This document shows positions 1 to 9,584 of a stretch of 64,000 nt of DNA, in pieces; within the stretch, counting starts at the first letter, position 1; each line of letters opens with the position of its first letter. The notes under the pieces are model-generated. The model was not told the DNA's origin. It searched no databases and saw only the letters and a program-made list of their open reading frames with translations. Position numbers and translations under genes: made by a program. This DNA is from Marinobacter salarius (lineage in GTDB: Bacteria; Pseudomonadota; Gammaproteobacteria; Pseudomonadales; Oleiphilaceae): the NCBI RefSeq assembly GCF_032922745.1, contig NZ_CP136693.1, positions 124,001 through 188,000 on the forward strand, given 5' to 3'.

Positions 1-1092
1 CGCCAGCAAATCGCCCGCCTGAAGTCTCAGCTTGCGATCCTTGCCGAGAAAATCACCGGTCTCACACACCGGCCCGACCAGATCCCAATCTTTCTCGTCG
101 CCGTCGTTACGGGGCGTTACCGGAACAATGGATTGCCACGCGCTGTAGAGCGCGGGACGAATCAGGTCGTTCATAGCCGCATCAATGATGGCGAAGTTTC
201 GATGTTCAGTGCACTTGAGGAATTCCACCCGCGTCAGCAGGATACCGGCATTGGCGGCAATGGACCGCCCCGGCTCCATGATCAGCTCCAGCGAACGGTC
301 GCCCAGGCGCTCCGCCAGCGCGGTCACGTAATCCGACGGTTGCGGTGGCTGTTCCTGATCGTAGGTGACCCCCAGGCCGCCGCCCATGTCCAAGTGTCGG
401 ATATTAATGTTCTTTTGTGCCAGGGTGTCGATCAGTTCCAACACCCGGTCCAGTGCATCGAGGAAAGGCGACACCGACGTGAGCTGCGAGCCGATGTGAC
501 AATCCACACCCTGTATGTCCAGGTTCTGCATGGCGGCGGCACGCTCGTAGACGGCTGGCGCTTCCGCAATGTCGATGCCGAACTTGTTCTCTTTCAGCCC
601 GGTGGAGATATAGGGATGGGTACCGGCGTCCACGTCTGGGTTCACACGCAGGGAAACCGGCGCCCTGACACCGAGTTCACCCGCCACTTCGTTCAGGCGA
701 TCCAGTTCGGTGTCGGACTCCACATTGAAACAGCGAACACCGGCCTCGAGGGCGCGGCGCATTTCCCAGCGCTGTTTGCCGACCCCGGAAAAGACGGTTT
801 TCGCAGGATCCCCGCCAGCACGGATCACCCGCTCCAGTTCTCCGGCAGACACAATATCAAAACCGGCGCCGAGCCTTGCCAACACGTTCAGCACGGCGAT
901 ATTACTGTTGGCCTTGACGGCGTAGCACACCAGGTGTGGCCGACCGGCAAGCGCATCATCATAGGCGCGGTAATGGCGCTCGAGGGTGGCGCGGGAATAG
1001 ACATAGGCTGGCGTACCAAAACGCCGGGCAATGTCCTCAACCGCCACGTTCTCAGCGAACAATTCACCGCTGCGGTAATTGAAGTGATCCAT
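1..1092 (-). CDS. lysA: Diaminopimelate decarboxylase, C-terminus cut by window edge
   Basis: PLP enzyme that decarboxylates meso-diaminopimelate to L-lysine, the last step of lysine synthesis, in the cytosol. Reading the minus strand from ATG at 1092 gives MDHFNYRSGELFAENV, a typical LysA start. The PLP lysine lies in the motif YAVKANSN, and further on are the conserved HIGSQ, GGGLGV and EPGRSI motifs of the fold-III decarboxylase family. The frame is open to base 1, so about the last 50 residues and the stop are outside the window. It follows lptM by 38 bases on the same strand, the usual lptM-lysA(-dapF) order. Confidence 0.95.
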   Translation of the reverse strand, partial: MDHFNYRSGELFAENVAVEDIARRFGTPAYVYSRATLERHYRAYDDALAGRPHLVCYAVKANSNIAVLNVLARLGAGFDIVSAGELERVIRAGGDPAKTVFSGVGKQRWEMRRALEAGVRCFNVESDTELDRLNEVAGELGVRAPVSLRVNPDVDAGTHPYISTGLKENKFGIDIAEAPAVYERAAAMQNLDIQGVDCHIGSQLTSVSPFLDALDRVLELIDTLAQKNINIRHLDMGGGLGVTYDQEQPPQPSDYVTALAERLGDRSLELIMEPGRSIAANAGILLTRVEFLKCTEHRNFAIIDAAMNDLIRPALYSAWQSIVPVTPRNDGDEKDWDLVGPVCETGDFLGKDRKLRLQAGDLLA

Positions 1093-1130
1093 GGATTTCC
1101 TGAGCCTGTTATCGGGGCAGCCTGCCGAAC

Positions 1131-1310
1131 CTAGTGGTCTTCAGCCGGTTCGCTGCTGTCGTGTTCGCTGGATTTCTGACTGGGTGCGGCCTGCTCGGTT
1201 GCGGCATCGTCACTGGCAGGTGCCTGACGATACAACGGCCCCTTCTGGCCACACCCAACCAGAAACACGACCATCACCAGCAGGAACGTAAGTGTCTGTC
1301 CTGGCTTCAT
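1131..1310 (-). CDS. lptM: LptM (YifL-type) small outer-membrane lipoprotein
   Basis: A 59-residue lipoprotein. The signal peptide ends in the lipobox LVGC, followed at once by the family motif GQKGPLY, then a polar Ala/Glu/Ser-rich tail. LptM proteins are known to assist maturation of the LptD-LptE lipopolysaccharide translocon. I chose the ATG at 1310 because the longer frame to 1382 would put a charged, non-signal stretch in front of the signal peptide. It lies between cyaA and lysA on the same strand, its common place in gammaproteobacteria. Confidence 0.85.
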   Translation of the reverse strand: MKPGQTLTFLLVMVVFLVGCGQKGPLYRQAPASDDAATEQAAPSQKSSEHDSSEPAEDH

Positions 1311-1397
1311 GGGTAGCTGCCCCCGTTGTCTGTATGCACGCAGTATACCTGAGTGAGGCCGCGCCCGGCGAGATGCTACCACCCACGATTCCGGATA

Positions 1398-4277
1398 CTA
1401 CAGATGCCGGTTCAGCAAATCTTCCAACTCGGTACGGTAGTAGAGATACTGGATGGTCTGGATATGCTGCTGGTATATCTGTGGATCCAGGTCATGGGGT
1501 AGGTGAACATCCGTCAGGTAGACCGGGTAGCGTTCGTCACTTTGGCGGAGGGAGTGAATATAGTGGGCCACCGCGGGTATCAGCTGATCTCCATACTCCT
1601 GGACGGTAAATTCCTGATCGCCGCAGAAAATGTCGAAACGCACCCGGGAATCGCCCTCCTGAATGCCGATGGCCTGCACATCCAGTCCCGGCAGAGGCAC
1701 GTTGCTGTCGGCGTCTGGCCGCCTTTCCACACGCCACTGGCTATCGCGAAGCACCATCTCATAGCAGTGGACACCGGAAACATCGGTCACGGCGTCCAGT
1801 TGTCGCAACTGCCGGCGTTCAATCAAGTTCTCCAGGAATCGCAGCAAGGGCACCAGCAGGAAGCGACGGTTGGTGTAGCCTTGCTGCCAGCTGAATACCG
1901 ACCCCAGTTCATCCACAACCCACACCGTCGCGGTCTCTCCGGTGACCCGGTAGAACACCTGGATATTATCCGGTTCGCTGGCATGGCACACGGCGCGCAA
2001 TGACCTATCATCCAGCAAGGCGTATTGGTCAAATACCACCGGTACGTAGGATTCCTGGGGCTTGGACAGATACACCATCAGTGTTTCTTTGCTGTCCAGA
2101 GCCACAAATCCGGGCTCGGTGCCACTGAATTGAAGCAGGAAGAATCGCCGATCCATCTCGATGACATAGCGCAGCGGATGGGGGCCGACACCACCGGCGA
2201 AGAAATAACGAATCACGTCCTTGAACAGCTCACGTACCCGGCGGGCAATGGCGGCTCCGTGGCCCGTGCTGTGGCTATGAACCATGATGTCCGGCAACCG
2301 GTCCGGAGCGGTAGCCACCGACGCCAGCACGTTTTTAAGGCACTGAACCAGCGTGTCTCCGGCAGCATAGTGCTGCAAACTCACCTCGTGCCAGCTATTG
2401 AAGGTGACCTGATCAATAGTGCTCACCAGGTTTTCCCGTCCTCCGCTGAAACCCAGTGAGTCGTGACGGGCGCTAAGCTTGTGCAGCCCCCGCTCGGTCA
2501 GATAGGCCTGCGGGTCAACCCCCACATTGACAAACAGCAGGTTGCGCAGCGGGTGTATGCCCCGGGACAGGGACTCCCGATCGGCGGGCTCAACCGGAAA
2601 TGGCAGGAACGCACCGAGCGCATCCAGCATTTCCCGCAGTTCCGCCACCGAGGCAACGCTGCTACCAGATCTCACATTCAATCGTGTGGACCGGGTCAGC
2701 AAGCCATTGCAATAGCTCCACACCAGCAGTTCAGCAAGGTTGCCCGAACGGCGGATGACCGGTTGCCAGAGCGCATCGGACGGGTCTTCAAGATCACGGT
2801 ATAATAACCAGCCATCATGACCGGCCGACCCGCCCTGCTCCGACTGATGGTGGAACGCAAGATTTTCTTCCACCAGCGAGGGGGCAAGCCCCGGGTTGAT
2901 CTGCTCAACCTTGCCCGCCTTACGCTGGAAGGCGGCATACAGCTTCCGTCCCAGCAGGTTCATGTCATTGCTGCTGATGGCCGCGCCGGTGTCGTGGTCC
3001 CGCGCCAGCCGAGACAGTAGCCGGTAGCTGTGGGTCAACTCGGCCACCACGACCCGACGAAGCGTGACCACGTCCTCTGCACGCCAACGGATACGGTTGT
3101 CCAGGTCTTTCAACTCCGTCGCCGACCAGCCCCAGGATTCCACCAGGGCCCGCAGAAGCGTGGCTCTCCAACCGGAGAGGGCCTGTGCCGAACGGGTCAG
3201 CGGCAGTCCTGCCTTGAGATAAAGACTCTGACGCACCAGGGCCAGGCGCTGAGGGGCATCTTCTTCGAGCAGCCACTGCTCCAGGCGTTCATACAGCAGT
3301 ATGTAGGGGTCAAGCCGATCAGGGTTAGTTTCGCCGGAGTACACCGCCGATTTGAAGACCTGAGACAACAGTGGTTTCTCGTTGCTCTCGTTACTCCCAT
3401 TAATCTCATTACTACGGGCATAGCATTCAATCAGCAGCAGCTTAAGGATCGACTTCCAGGGCATGTCGATGCCTTTGTACAACTGCCAGACTCCAGCTCC
3501 CAGAAATTCTTCCTGCGGTATTGAGGACACGGGGCCGAAATCAATGTATTCATCGCTCCGGATAAAACGGCAGTCAATCAGCTGTCGGGCGCACTCGTCA
3601 TAGCGCTGCTCATCCTCCACGGGGACCAGCCACCACAATGGATAACGCCCCCCCAGGTGAATGCTCGTGCGGTAGAACTCATCCAGGAGCAGATAGTGCT
3701 GCGAACTGCCGCAGTTTTCTCCGGTCACTTCCGCCCGCTGCCTTCCGGCACGCCAGTCGGCGGCGGAAAACACAAACACATGGAGCTCAACCCCCAGGCT
3801 CTCGGCCCAGATTGACAGACTCTGCGCCTTACGCTCCAGGCATTGCACGCCCCGCTCCGAGAGATCCGGACGATGACACAGCCAGATGTCCAGATCACTG
3901 GCCACCGAATGGCCCAGGGTACCGGGACTGCCCATCAGGAAGAGGGCTTCCAGGTCTGGCTTTCTGCGCCCCTCGTCCTTGAGTGAAAAGGTTCTTGCCA
4001 GGCGCCGGGCAGCGTTCAGCGTGGATTCAGGGGGTCGATAGTGGCTCAGTCCGTAGGGGCAGTCGCTGTCGAGATAACCGGGCAGAGCCGGGTGATTAAG
4101 ATGAAACACCAGTGGCAACACTTCCAGGACCGCCTGCTGCCGGTAGGTCAGGGCCGAATGGGCACGATCCCAGCGCTGCCCGTTGACAGCCATGAACCGG
4201 TCCCGCAGCCGGCGCAGCGTTTTTCGGTCTATACCCTCGTCAAAGTCCAGGGCAATAGGGGCGGTTTGGATGGTCAA
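1398..4277 (-). CDS. cyaA: Class I adenylate cyclase
   Basis: Makes cyclic AMP from ATP, the ligand of CRP/Vfr regulators. The N-terminal nucleotidyltransferase motif GSPGTLGHSVASDLDIWLCHRP matches the class I signature with its paired aspartates. Length (about 960 residues) fits the family, with a long C-terminal regulatory half. The start is uncertain: the frame opens at a TTG at 4349 with no ribosome-binding site, whereas the TTG at 4277 has GGAG just upstream and gives an N-terminus (LTIQTAPIALDFDEGID) like pseudomonad CyaA. It is transcribed divergently from the PAS-GGDEF-EAL gene and lies upstream of lptM-lysA. Confidence 0.9.
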   Translation of the reverse strand: MTIQTAPIALDFDEGIDRKTLRRLRDRFMAVNGQRWDRAHSALTYRQQAVLEVLPLVFHLNHPALPGYLDSDCPYGLSHYRPPESTLNAARRLARTFSLKDEGRRKPDLEALFLMGSPGTLGHSVASDLDIWLCHRPDLSERGVQCLERKAQSLSIWAESLGVELHVFVFSAADWRAGRQRAEVTGENCGSSQHYLLLDEFYRTSIHLGGRYPLWWLVPVEDEQRYDECARQLIDCRFIRSDEYIDFGPVSSIPQEEFLGAGVWQLYKGIDMPWKSILKLLLIECYARSNEINGSNESNEKPLLSQVFKSAVYSGETNPDRLDPYILLYERLEQWLLEEDAPQRLALVRQSLYLKAGLPLTRSAQALSGWRATLLRALVESWGWSATELKDLDNRIRWRAEDVVTLRRVVVAELTHSYRLLSRLARDHDTGAAISSNDMNLLGRKLYAAFQRKAGKVEQINPGLAPSLVEENLAFHHQSEQGGSAGHDGWLLYRDLEDPSDALWQPVIRRSGNLAELLVWSYCNGLLTRSTRLNVRSGSSVASVAELREMLDALGAFLPFPVEPADRESLSRGIHPLRNLLFVNVGVDPQAYLTERGLHKLSARHDSLGFSGGRENLVSTIDQVTFNSWHEVSLQHYAAGDTLVQCLKNVLASVATAPDRLPDIMVHSHSTGHGAAIARRVRELFKDVIRYFFAGGVGPHPLRYVIEMDRRFFLLQFSGTEPGFVALDSKETLMVYLSKPQESYVPVVFDQYALLDDRSLRAVCHASEPDNIQVFYRVTGETATVWVVDELGSVFSWQQGYTNRRFLLVPLLRFLENLIERRQLRQLDAVTDVSGVHCYEMVLRDSQWRVERRPDADSNVPLPGLDVQAIGIQEGDSRVRFDIFCGDQEFTVQEYGDQLIPAVAHYIHSLRQSDERYPVYLTDVHLPHDLDPQIYQQHIQTIQYLYYRTELEDLLNRHL

Positions 4278-4411
4278 GGCGACTCCGCGGGAGAGGTTCT
4301 TTCCGATACCATTATCAGTATGATGACCGAATCGTGGCAAAATCGGCAAAAAAATAAAAGCGGGATTACATTAGCACGCTCCCGCCACAACTTGGCTGAG
4401 GCTTTTCCGTC

Positions 4412-6856
4412 GTGAAAGAGTTCTTTATCCGTCGAGACCGTTCCGACGCCCCTCAGGGTGCCGAACGTCGAACCCTGATCCGCATCAACGACGACGGCGT
4501 GATCCTGTTCGCTGATCATCACGCCGAGGCAGTGCTGGGCTACGATGCCAGCGAACTGGAGGGGCGCAAGGTTCAGTGCATCCTGGCCGCACGCCAGGAC
4601 GATCCCTTTGCGCCGGCCCACCGTCACCGCATTGAAAATGGTGAATCGATACTGATCACCTTCCGCCATAAAGAAGGCTTTTTCTTCACGGCGGGTCTCA
4701 GCCTGCGCATGGACATTCGCGATTCCGACCAGGCCGCCAGTGCGTTTATAAGCCAGCGGGACCATTCCCCCATCGACCACCGCCTGATCCGGCTGACCGA
4801 AACCTCCGCGGGCGTTGGCATCTGGGAACTGGACCTCCACAGCAATGAGCTGATCTGGACAGACGGCATGTATCACCTGCTGGAGTTAAGACCCGGCAGC
4901 GAAATCACACCCGAACAGGCACTTTTCTACTGCCAGTCCAGCCAGGGCAGGATACGCGCCCTGTTCCGTCGCTGTATCCGCACCGGGCAGCCCTTCTCCC
5001 TGACGCTGGATCTGATAACCGCGCGGCAGAACGTTCGTCAAGTAACGTTGACGGGCCGGGCCCTGAAAGCCGGCGAACGGATACAACGGCTGGGGGGAAC
5101 CCTGGTTGACCGCACGCCTGAGCGTAATCATACCCTCGCCCGCCAGCAGGCGGAGCAGATGCTGGGCGCCACTATCAACGCCACCAACGACCTGGTGGTC
5201 GCCGTTGATCACCAGCTCAACCTGCTGCATTTCAACCGCGCCTTCAGTCGCCAGTTCGAGCTCACCTTCGGCTTTCGGCCGCAATCCGGGAGCAATCTGA
5301 GTGCAGCCTTGCAGGGTTTTCCCAATGAACGACGGCTTATCGAACGACTCTGGCACCGCGCTTTCGAGCGCGACAGCTTCGTGGTGGAAATGCCCATGGC
5401 GCAGCAGCACCGGGAGCTGCCGCTGTACGAAATCCACTATCAACGCCTGACCAATGATCAGGGCGACGTGATTGGCGCCGTTCATGTGGCCCGGGACATC
5501 AGCGACCGCCTGCAGAATTCCTCCAGCAGCAAATACCGCGTCCAGCATGATCCGGTGACCGGCCTGATGAACCGAAAAGCGTTCCTGGGCCGCCTGCAGC
5601 GAACACTGGAGCACAAGCCTCGGCGGGAGAGCAGTGACAGTCTGCTCTATCTCGACCTGGATGGGTTTGACCACTTCAATGAGATTGCTGGCAGCGGCAC
5701 CTGCGACCGCTACCTGCGTGAACTGGCTGGCAATCTTGGGGTCAAGATCCGACAGCGGGATGCGCTGGCGCGACTGGCCGGCGACACCTTTGCCCTGCTG
5801 ATCGAAAACTGCCCCGAAGCGCGCGCCCGCAAGATCGCTGACAGCATCCTCGAGCTGATCAGCAGCTTTGTGTTCCACTGGCAGGACAAGCAGTTGCAGA
5901 CAACGGCCAGTGGCGGCCTGCTGTTTCTGGACGACGACGCACCCACCGATTCCGAACAACTGCTGACCCAGGCCGCTGACCTGTGCCACACCGCAAAAAC
6001 CTCCGGCCGCAACCGCGTCCATGCCGCCCGAGCCATGTCCCTGTCACTGGACGAGGGCAATGCCAATGAGGTGCTGACACAGATCCAGCAGGCGCTCGAC
6101 AGCGGCTACCTCAAGCTTGAATACCAATCAATGCGCCCCGTCGCCAGCGTTACCTGGGGCGACCACATCGAAATACTGACCCGGATTCCCGGTGAGACGC
6201 CGGACAGCCCTCCGCTGACCCCGGACGCTTTCCTGCCCGTTGCCGAACGGTTTGATCTGGCCAAACGTCTGGATCGCCAGGTGATCCTTCAGACCCTGGC
6301 CTGGCTCGAACAGCACCGTCTGCTGGAGCCGCGCCTCAAGTACTGCGGTTTCAACCTCTCTCTTGCCAGCGTACTGGATGACTCATTTGCGGACTTCATG
6401 GAAAGCGCACTAAAAAACGTTTCCTATGCCCCGGAATGCTTCTGCCTGGAAATCAGAGAAGCCCACGCCACCCAGTACCCGGACGACGTAGCGGTGCTGT
6501 GCGACAGTCTGCACCGCATTGGCTGCCGGGTAGCGCTGGATGGCGCGGGAGCGTCGGTGGAAAGTTATGGCCTGGCGGCAAAGCTGCCGGTGGACATCAT
6601 CAAGCTGGACCACAAGATCATGCAGCACCTGAACGACGATCCGGTGCAGCAGGTGATGGTGGAAGCGCTTCATAAAATAGCGGAAGCCTCGGGCAAGGTG
6701 ACGGTCGCCACCTTCATCGAGAACGACGACACCCTCCGAAAGGTACGTACCCTGGGCATTCATTACGGCCAGGGCTTCCGACTCTACCGGCCTCGCCCAC
6801 TGGAGGAGCTGAAGCCGGTGGAGGTCACCCTGACCACGGGGAAAATCGGCGGCTAG
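4412..6856 (+). CDS. PAS-GGDEF-EAL protein with both catalytic motifs degenerate
   Basis: An 814-residue cytosolic protein (GTG start) with no membrane segment seen. Order: PAS-like domains in about residues 20-130 (LIRINDDGVILFADHHAEAVLGY), 130-230 and 245-360, then GGDEF (about 370-540), then EAL (about 550-805). The GGDEF signature reads AGDTF, but the inhibitory-site motif RxxD (RQRD) five residues before it is kept. In the EAL domain EAL reads EIL, the DDFG loop reads DGAG, and the late catalytic Glu motif reads ATFIEN. So I infer a c-di-GMP sensor or scaffold, not an active synthase or phosphodiesterase. The 3' end overlaps argH by 4 bases, convergently. Confidence 0.85.
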   Translation: MKEFFIRRDRSDAPQGAERRTLIRINDDGVILFADHHAEAVLGYDASELEGRKVQCILAARQDDPFAPAHRHRIENGESILITFRHKEGFFFTAGLSLRMDIRDSDQAASAFISQRDHSPIDHRLIRLTETSAGVGIWELDLHSNELIWTDGMYHLLELRPGSEITPEQALFYCQSSQGRIRALFRRCIRTGQPFSLTLDLITARQNVRQVTLTGRALKAGERIQRLGGTLVDRTPERNHTLARQQAEQMLGATINATNDLVVAVDHQLNLLHFNRAFSRQFELTFGFRPQSGSNLSAALQGFPNERRLIERLWHRAFERDSFVVEMPMAQQHRELPLYEIHYQRLTNDQGDVIGAVHVARDISDRLQNSSSSKYRVQHDPVTGLMNRKAFLGRLQRTLEHKPRRESSDSLLYLDLDGFDHFNEIAGSGTCDRYLRELAGNLGVKIRQRDALARLAGDTFALLIENCPEARARKIADSILELISSFVFHWQDKQLQTTASGGLLFLDDDAPTDSEQLLTQAADLCHTAKTSGRNRVHAARAMSLSLDEGNANEVLTQIQQALDSGYLKLEYQSMRPVASVTWGDHIEILTRIPGETPDSPPLTPDAFLPVAERFDLAKRLDRQVILQTLAWLEQHRLLEPRLKYCGFNLSLASVLDDSFADFMESALKNVSYAPECFCLEIREAHATQYPDDVAVLCDSLHRIGCRVALDGAGASVESYGLAAKLPVDIIKLDHKIMQHLNDDPVQQVMVEALHKIAEASGKVTVATFIENDDTLRKVRTLGIHYGQGFRLYRPRPLEELKPVEVTLTTGKIGG

Positions 6857-8244
6857 AGTGCTTTGCGCGCACGCGCAACCGCAGCGCGCACTTGTTTCGG
6901 CGCGGTGCCGCCAAGGTGATCACGTGCCTGCACGGAACCTTCCAGCGTCAGCACATCGAACACGTCTTCGCCGATGACGCCGGAGAAGCGAGTGAGCTCT
7001 TCCGTGGTCATCTCGGAGAGGTCGCGCCCTTCTGCCACGCCAAACGCAACAGCTTTGCCCACAATTTCATGAGCATCGCGAAAAGCCACTCCCTTCTTGA
7101 CCAGATAGTCCGCCAGATCAGTTGCGGTAGAGAACCCCCGCTTGGCCGCCACGCGCATGTTGTCGGCCCGGGCTTCGATGGCCGGGATCATATCCGCGTA
7201 GGCCTTGAGGCACCCCTTCACGGTGTCCACAGTATCGAACAGCGGTTCCTTGTCTTCCTGATTGTCTTTGTTGTAGGCCAGCGGTTGGCTCTTCATCAGG
7301 GTCAGCAAACTGATCAGATGGCCGTTCACCCGGCCGGTCTTGCCGCGCACCAGCTCTGGCACGTCCGGGTTCTTCTTCTGGGGCATGATGGACGACCCGG
7401 TGCAGAAACGGTCCGGCAGATCGATGAAATCAAACTGGGCAGAGGTCCACAACACCAGTTCTTCGCTGAAGCGCGACAGGTGGGTCATCAACAGGGCAGC
7501 GAAGCTGCAGAATTCGATGGCGAAGTCCCGGTCACTCACGGAATCCAGGGAATTCTCACTGGCCCGGTCAAAGCCCAGCAGCTTCGCGGTAATGCCACGA
7601 TCAATCGGATAGGTTGTGCCTGCCAGCGCCGCCGCGCCCAGAGGCATCACGTTCACGCGCTTGCGGCAGTCCTGCAGGCGCTCGGCATCCCGCACCAGCA
7701 TTTCGTACCAAGCCAACAGGTGATGACCGAAGGTAACCGGCTGAGCGGTCTGAAGGTGGGTGAATCCCGGCATGATGGTCTCCGCCTCGCGCTCGGCCAG
7801 ATCCAACAGGCCGGCTTGCAGGCGCCGGAGCTCCTCGGCAATGACGTCGATTTCGTCGCGCAGGTAAAGGCGGATATCCGTGGCCACCTGGTCGTTACGG
7901 CTGCGACCGGTGTGCAGCTTCTTGCCCGTAATACCAATCCGATCCGTCAGCCGTGCTTCAATGTTCATGTGCACGTCTTCCAGACTGACAGACCACTCGA
8001 AGGTGCCAGCCTCGATATCCGCCTTGACGGCTTTCAGACCTTCAATAATGGTGTCACGTTCTTCCTCGGTCAGCACACCCACTTCCGCCAGCATGGTGGC
8101 ATGGGCAATGGAACCGGTAATATCGTGATGGTATAGGCGCTGGTCAAAGCCTACGGATGCGGTGAAACGCTCCACAAAGGCATCGGTGGGTTCGGTGAAA
8201 CGACCGCCCCAGGGTTTCTCGGCGCTCTTGTTCTGATCCGTCAT
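6853..8244 (-). CDS. argH: Argininosuccinate lyase
   Basis: Splits argininosuccinate into arginine and fumarate, the last step of arginine synthesis. The 463-residue length is normal. The fumarase/aspartase signature GSSIMPQKKNPD, with the mobile-loop catalytic serine, is present, as are HTGRSRNDQ and the TxxxxH region GFTHLQTAQPVTFGHH. In pseudomonads argH lies beside algZ (fimS). Here that neighbourhood is kept but split by an accessory island of about 9 kb. Confidence 0.97.
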   Translation of the reverse strand: MTDQNKSAEKPWGGRFTEPTDAFVERFTASVGFDQRLYHHDITGSIAHATMLAEVGVLTEEERDTIIEGLKAVKADIEAGTFEWSVSLEDVHMNIEARLTDRIGITGKKLHTGRSRNDQVATDIRLYLRDEIDVIAEELRRLQAGLLDLAEREAETIMPGFTHLQTAQPVTFGHHLLAWYEMLVRDAERLQDCRKRVNVMPLGAAALAGTTYPIDRGITAKLLGFDRASENSLDSVSDRDFAIEFCSFAALLMTHLSRFSEELVLWTSAQFDFIDLPDRFCTGSSIMPQKKNPDVPELVRGKTGRVNGHLISLLTLMKSQPLAYNKDNQEDKEPLFDTVDTVKGCLKAYADMIPAIEARADNMRVAAKRGFSTATDLADYLVKKGVAFRDAHEIVGKAVAFGVAEGRDLSEMTTEELTRFSGVIGEDVFDVLTLEGSVQARDHLGGTAPKQVRAAVARARKAL

Positions 8245-8505
8245 TGGTTTAGTACTCCAGTAACATGTAACATTTTCTCAAGTGCCTGTTTTTACGAGAA
8301 ATCAGTAAAGTGACACTTTTTGGTGTTTTCCGAGTAATTTTGAGCTCATTGTAACCTTTCAAGATTCAGGAATCGCGTTGAATATCGTGGGACGGCAGGA
8401 GGTTGCCAAACAACTTTTAGGTGGCTGTTCATACCCGGCAGGGGGAAAATTCTCCAAGAGCTTAAACGCGTTCGTAAGGGTCGCAAAGCGGACATCCAGA
8501 TGGTG
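8245..8505. other. argH upstream region and left edge of accessory island
   Basis: No gene is supported here. The argH-proximal part (8245-8345) is AT-rich and presumably holds the argH promoter. GAATATCGTGGGA at 8380-8392 nearly repeats, in direct orientation, GAATATCGCGGGA at 17681-17693 on the other side of the island, a candidate island boundary repeat. From about 8461 rightwards, integron-cassette recombination sites begin. Short frames here are overlapping shadows without start signals or family resemblance. Confidence 0.5.
8380..8392 (+). repeat. Candidate left boundary direct repeat of the island
   Basis: Twelve of 13 bases match 17681-17693 in the same orientation, one copy just beyond each end of the block of foreign genes. 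This could be a core duplicated on integration, but 13 bases can also match by chance. Confidence 0.3.
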
Positions 8506-8512
8506 CGATAAC
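8461..8512 (-). repeat. Possible remnant of a third cassette end
   Basis: On the minus strand, after the core site GTTATCG (8512-8506), 45 bases follow before another core-like GCGTTTAAG (G at 8467). The stretch between (GCTTTGCG then CTTACGAACGCG) resembles the 3' half of an attC. It may be a deleted cassette. The support is weak. Confidence 0.3.
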
Positions 8513-8586
8513 GCGAAGATAAGCGGCGGCCCGACAGGGGCGTCCGGTGGAGGCCAGCGGCCGGAACGAACATCGACTTGTTAAAA
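8506..8586 (-). repeat. attC recombination site (59-base element) of cassette 2
   Basis: On the minus strand an 81-base imperfect palindrome lies 8 bases after the stop of the split cassette gene. It starts with TTTTAAC followed by AAGTCG, has the inner arms CGGACGCCCC and GGGCCGCCG, and ends with CGCTTATCTTCGCGTTATCG. This matches the known attC layout, with outer boxes ending AAC and starting GTT, and cleavage between G8512 and T8511. Its first box nearly complements the core that opens this cassette (GTTTAAA, 11565-11559). Confidence 0.7.
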
Positions 8587-8850
8587 ACCTGCCATCAGGA
8601 ACCACCTGGCTTAGCCAACCGCACCGCAACATTGCTGTATTGCGACCCAGTTTCGTTATCATCCCGCAACCCGAAAAGGCTGACCCATTGCCCTCGAACG
8701 AGCAGTATCTCGCCGTTGCCTGCACTGCTTCCATCACTCGTTGTGTACCTTCCAGCATAGTTGAACTGTAAGCGCCAATAAATCCGCACCTGTAGCTGAC
8801 GCCCGAGTTTCGCCACACTGATTCCTGCTTTCACATTAAAGAGGAATCCG

Positions 8851-9159
8851 ATGACTACCCCTGATTTACACCAGTTCTGGCAAGAGACGCTGTCGGACTG
8901 GCAGGCCTCGGGCCTGTCCGGTGCAGCCTACTGCAAACAAGAGTCGCTTGTTTATCATCGGTTTGTCTACTGGCGGCAGAAGCTGACCGGCCGTGTCGAA
9001 TCCAGCGAACCGGTTCAAGCTCGATCCGGATTCGCTCGTGTGGCTCCGATTCCGGATACAGGAGTCGGTTTGACCGTGTCACTGCCCGGCGGCGTATCGA
9101 TCACCGGTCTGCATGCCGGTAATATCGATTTGCTGGGTGCCGTCTTGAGACAGCTGTGA
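8851..9159 (+). CDS. tnpA: IS66 accessory protein TnpA
   Basis: A 102-residue protein with the IS66 TnpA opening FWQETLSDWQASGLSGAAYCKQESLVYHRFVYWRQK, a small HTH-like DNA-binding module. In this family TnpA is required for transposition with TnpB and TnpC. Its 3' end overlaps tnpB by 4 bases (ATGA), so the two are probably translationally coupled. It begins 83 bases inside the left terminal repeat. Confidence 0.85.
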   Translation: MTTPDLHQFWQETLSDWQASGLSGAAYCKQESLVYHRFVYWRQKLTGRVESSEPVQARSGFARVAPIPDTGVGLTVSLPGGVSITGLHAGNIDLLGAVLRQL

Positions 9160-9527
9160 TGCGTCACCGCTATCTGCGCCCTTCCTGGGATCTGCCGGAG
9201 ATCTATCTGTACCGAAAGCCCATCGACTTCCGCAAGCAGGCCAACGGCCTGGCCCTGCTGGTGGAACAGGAACTGGGGCACAGCCCATTCTCCGGTGCAC
9301 TTTACGCCTTCACCAACCGGCAGCGGAACAAGATCAAATGCCTGATGTGGGAAGACAACGGCTTTGTGCTCTATTACAAAGCCCTGGCCGAGGAGAAATT
9401 CAAGTGGCCAGGGCCTGCGGATGAACTGATGCCGCTGACCGGTGAACAGATCAACTGGTTGTTGGACGGCTACGACATCAGTCTGTTGCGGGGCCATAAA
9501 ACCCTGCACTATGAGAGTGTCGGATAG
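9156..9527 (+). CDS. tnpB: IS66 accessory protein TnpB (Orf2)
   Basis: A 123-residue IS66 Orf2-like protein. It has the family motifs IYLYRKPIDFRKQANGLALLVEQEL, GALYAFTNRQRNKIKCLMWEDNGFVLYYKALAEEKFKWP and ISLLRGHKTLHYESVG. It overlaps tnpA by 4 bases and lies 57 bases before tnpC. Its biochemical role in transposition is not well defined in the family. Confidence 0.92.
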   Translation: MMRHRYLRPSWDLPEIYLYRKPIDFRKQANGLALLVEQELGHSPFSGALYAFTNRQRNKIKCLMWEDNGFVLYYKALAEEKFKWPGPADELMPLTGEQINWLLDGYDISLLRGHKTLHYESVG

Positions 9528-9584
9528 CCCTTTTTGCATTACGTTTTAGGTGTGCCAGGGCATTGTTTTTGCTATAATTCCGCC

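Noticed and set aside
133..1134. Open frame of 333 codons on the plus strand at the left edge
   Set aside because: It is the antisense of lysA, whose motifs are clear on the minus strand.
6892..8136. Open frame of 414 codons antisense to argH
   Set aside because: It is entirely within argH and has no domain resemblance.
8400..8440. Possible attI next to the cassettes
   Set aside because: It lies at the distal (3') end of the cassettes, not next to their first gene, and no intI is nearby.
8378..8584. Short plus-strand frame near the island edge
   Set aside because: It overlaps the attC-like site and has no start signal; treated as chance.
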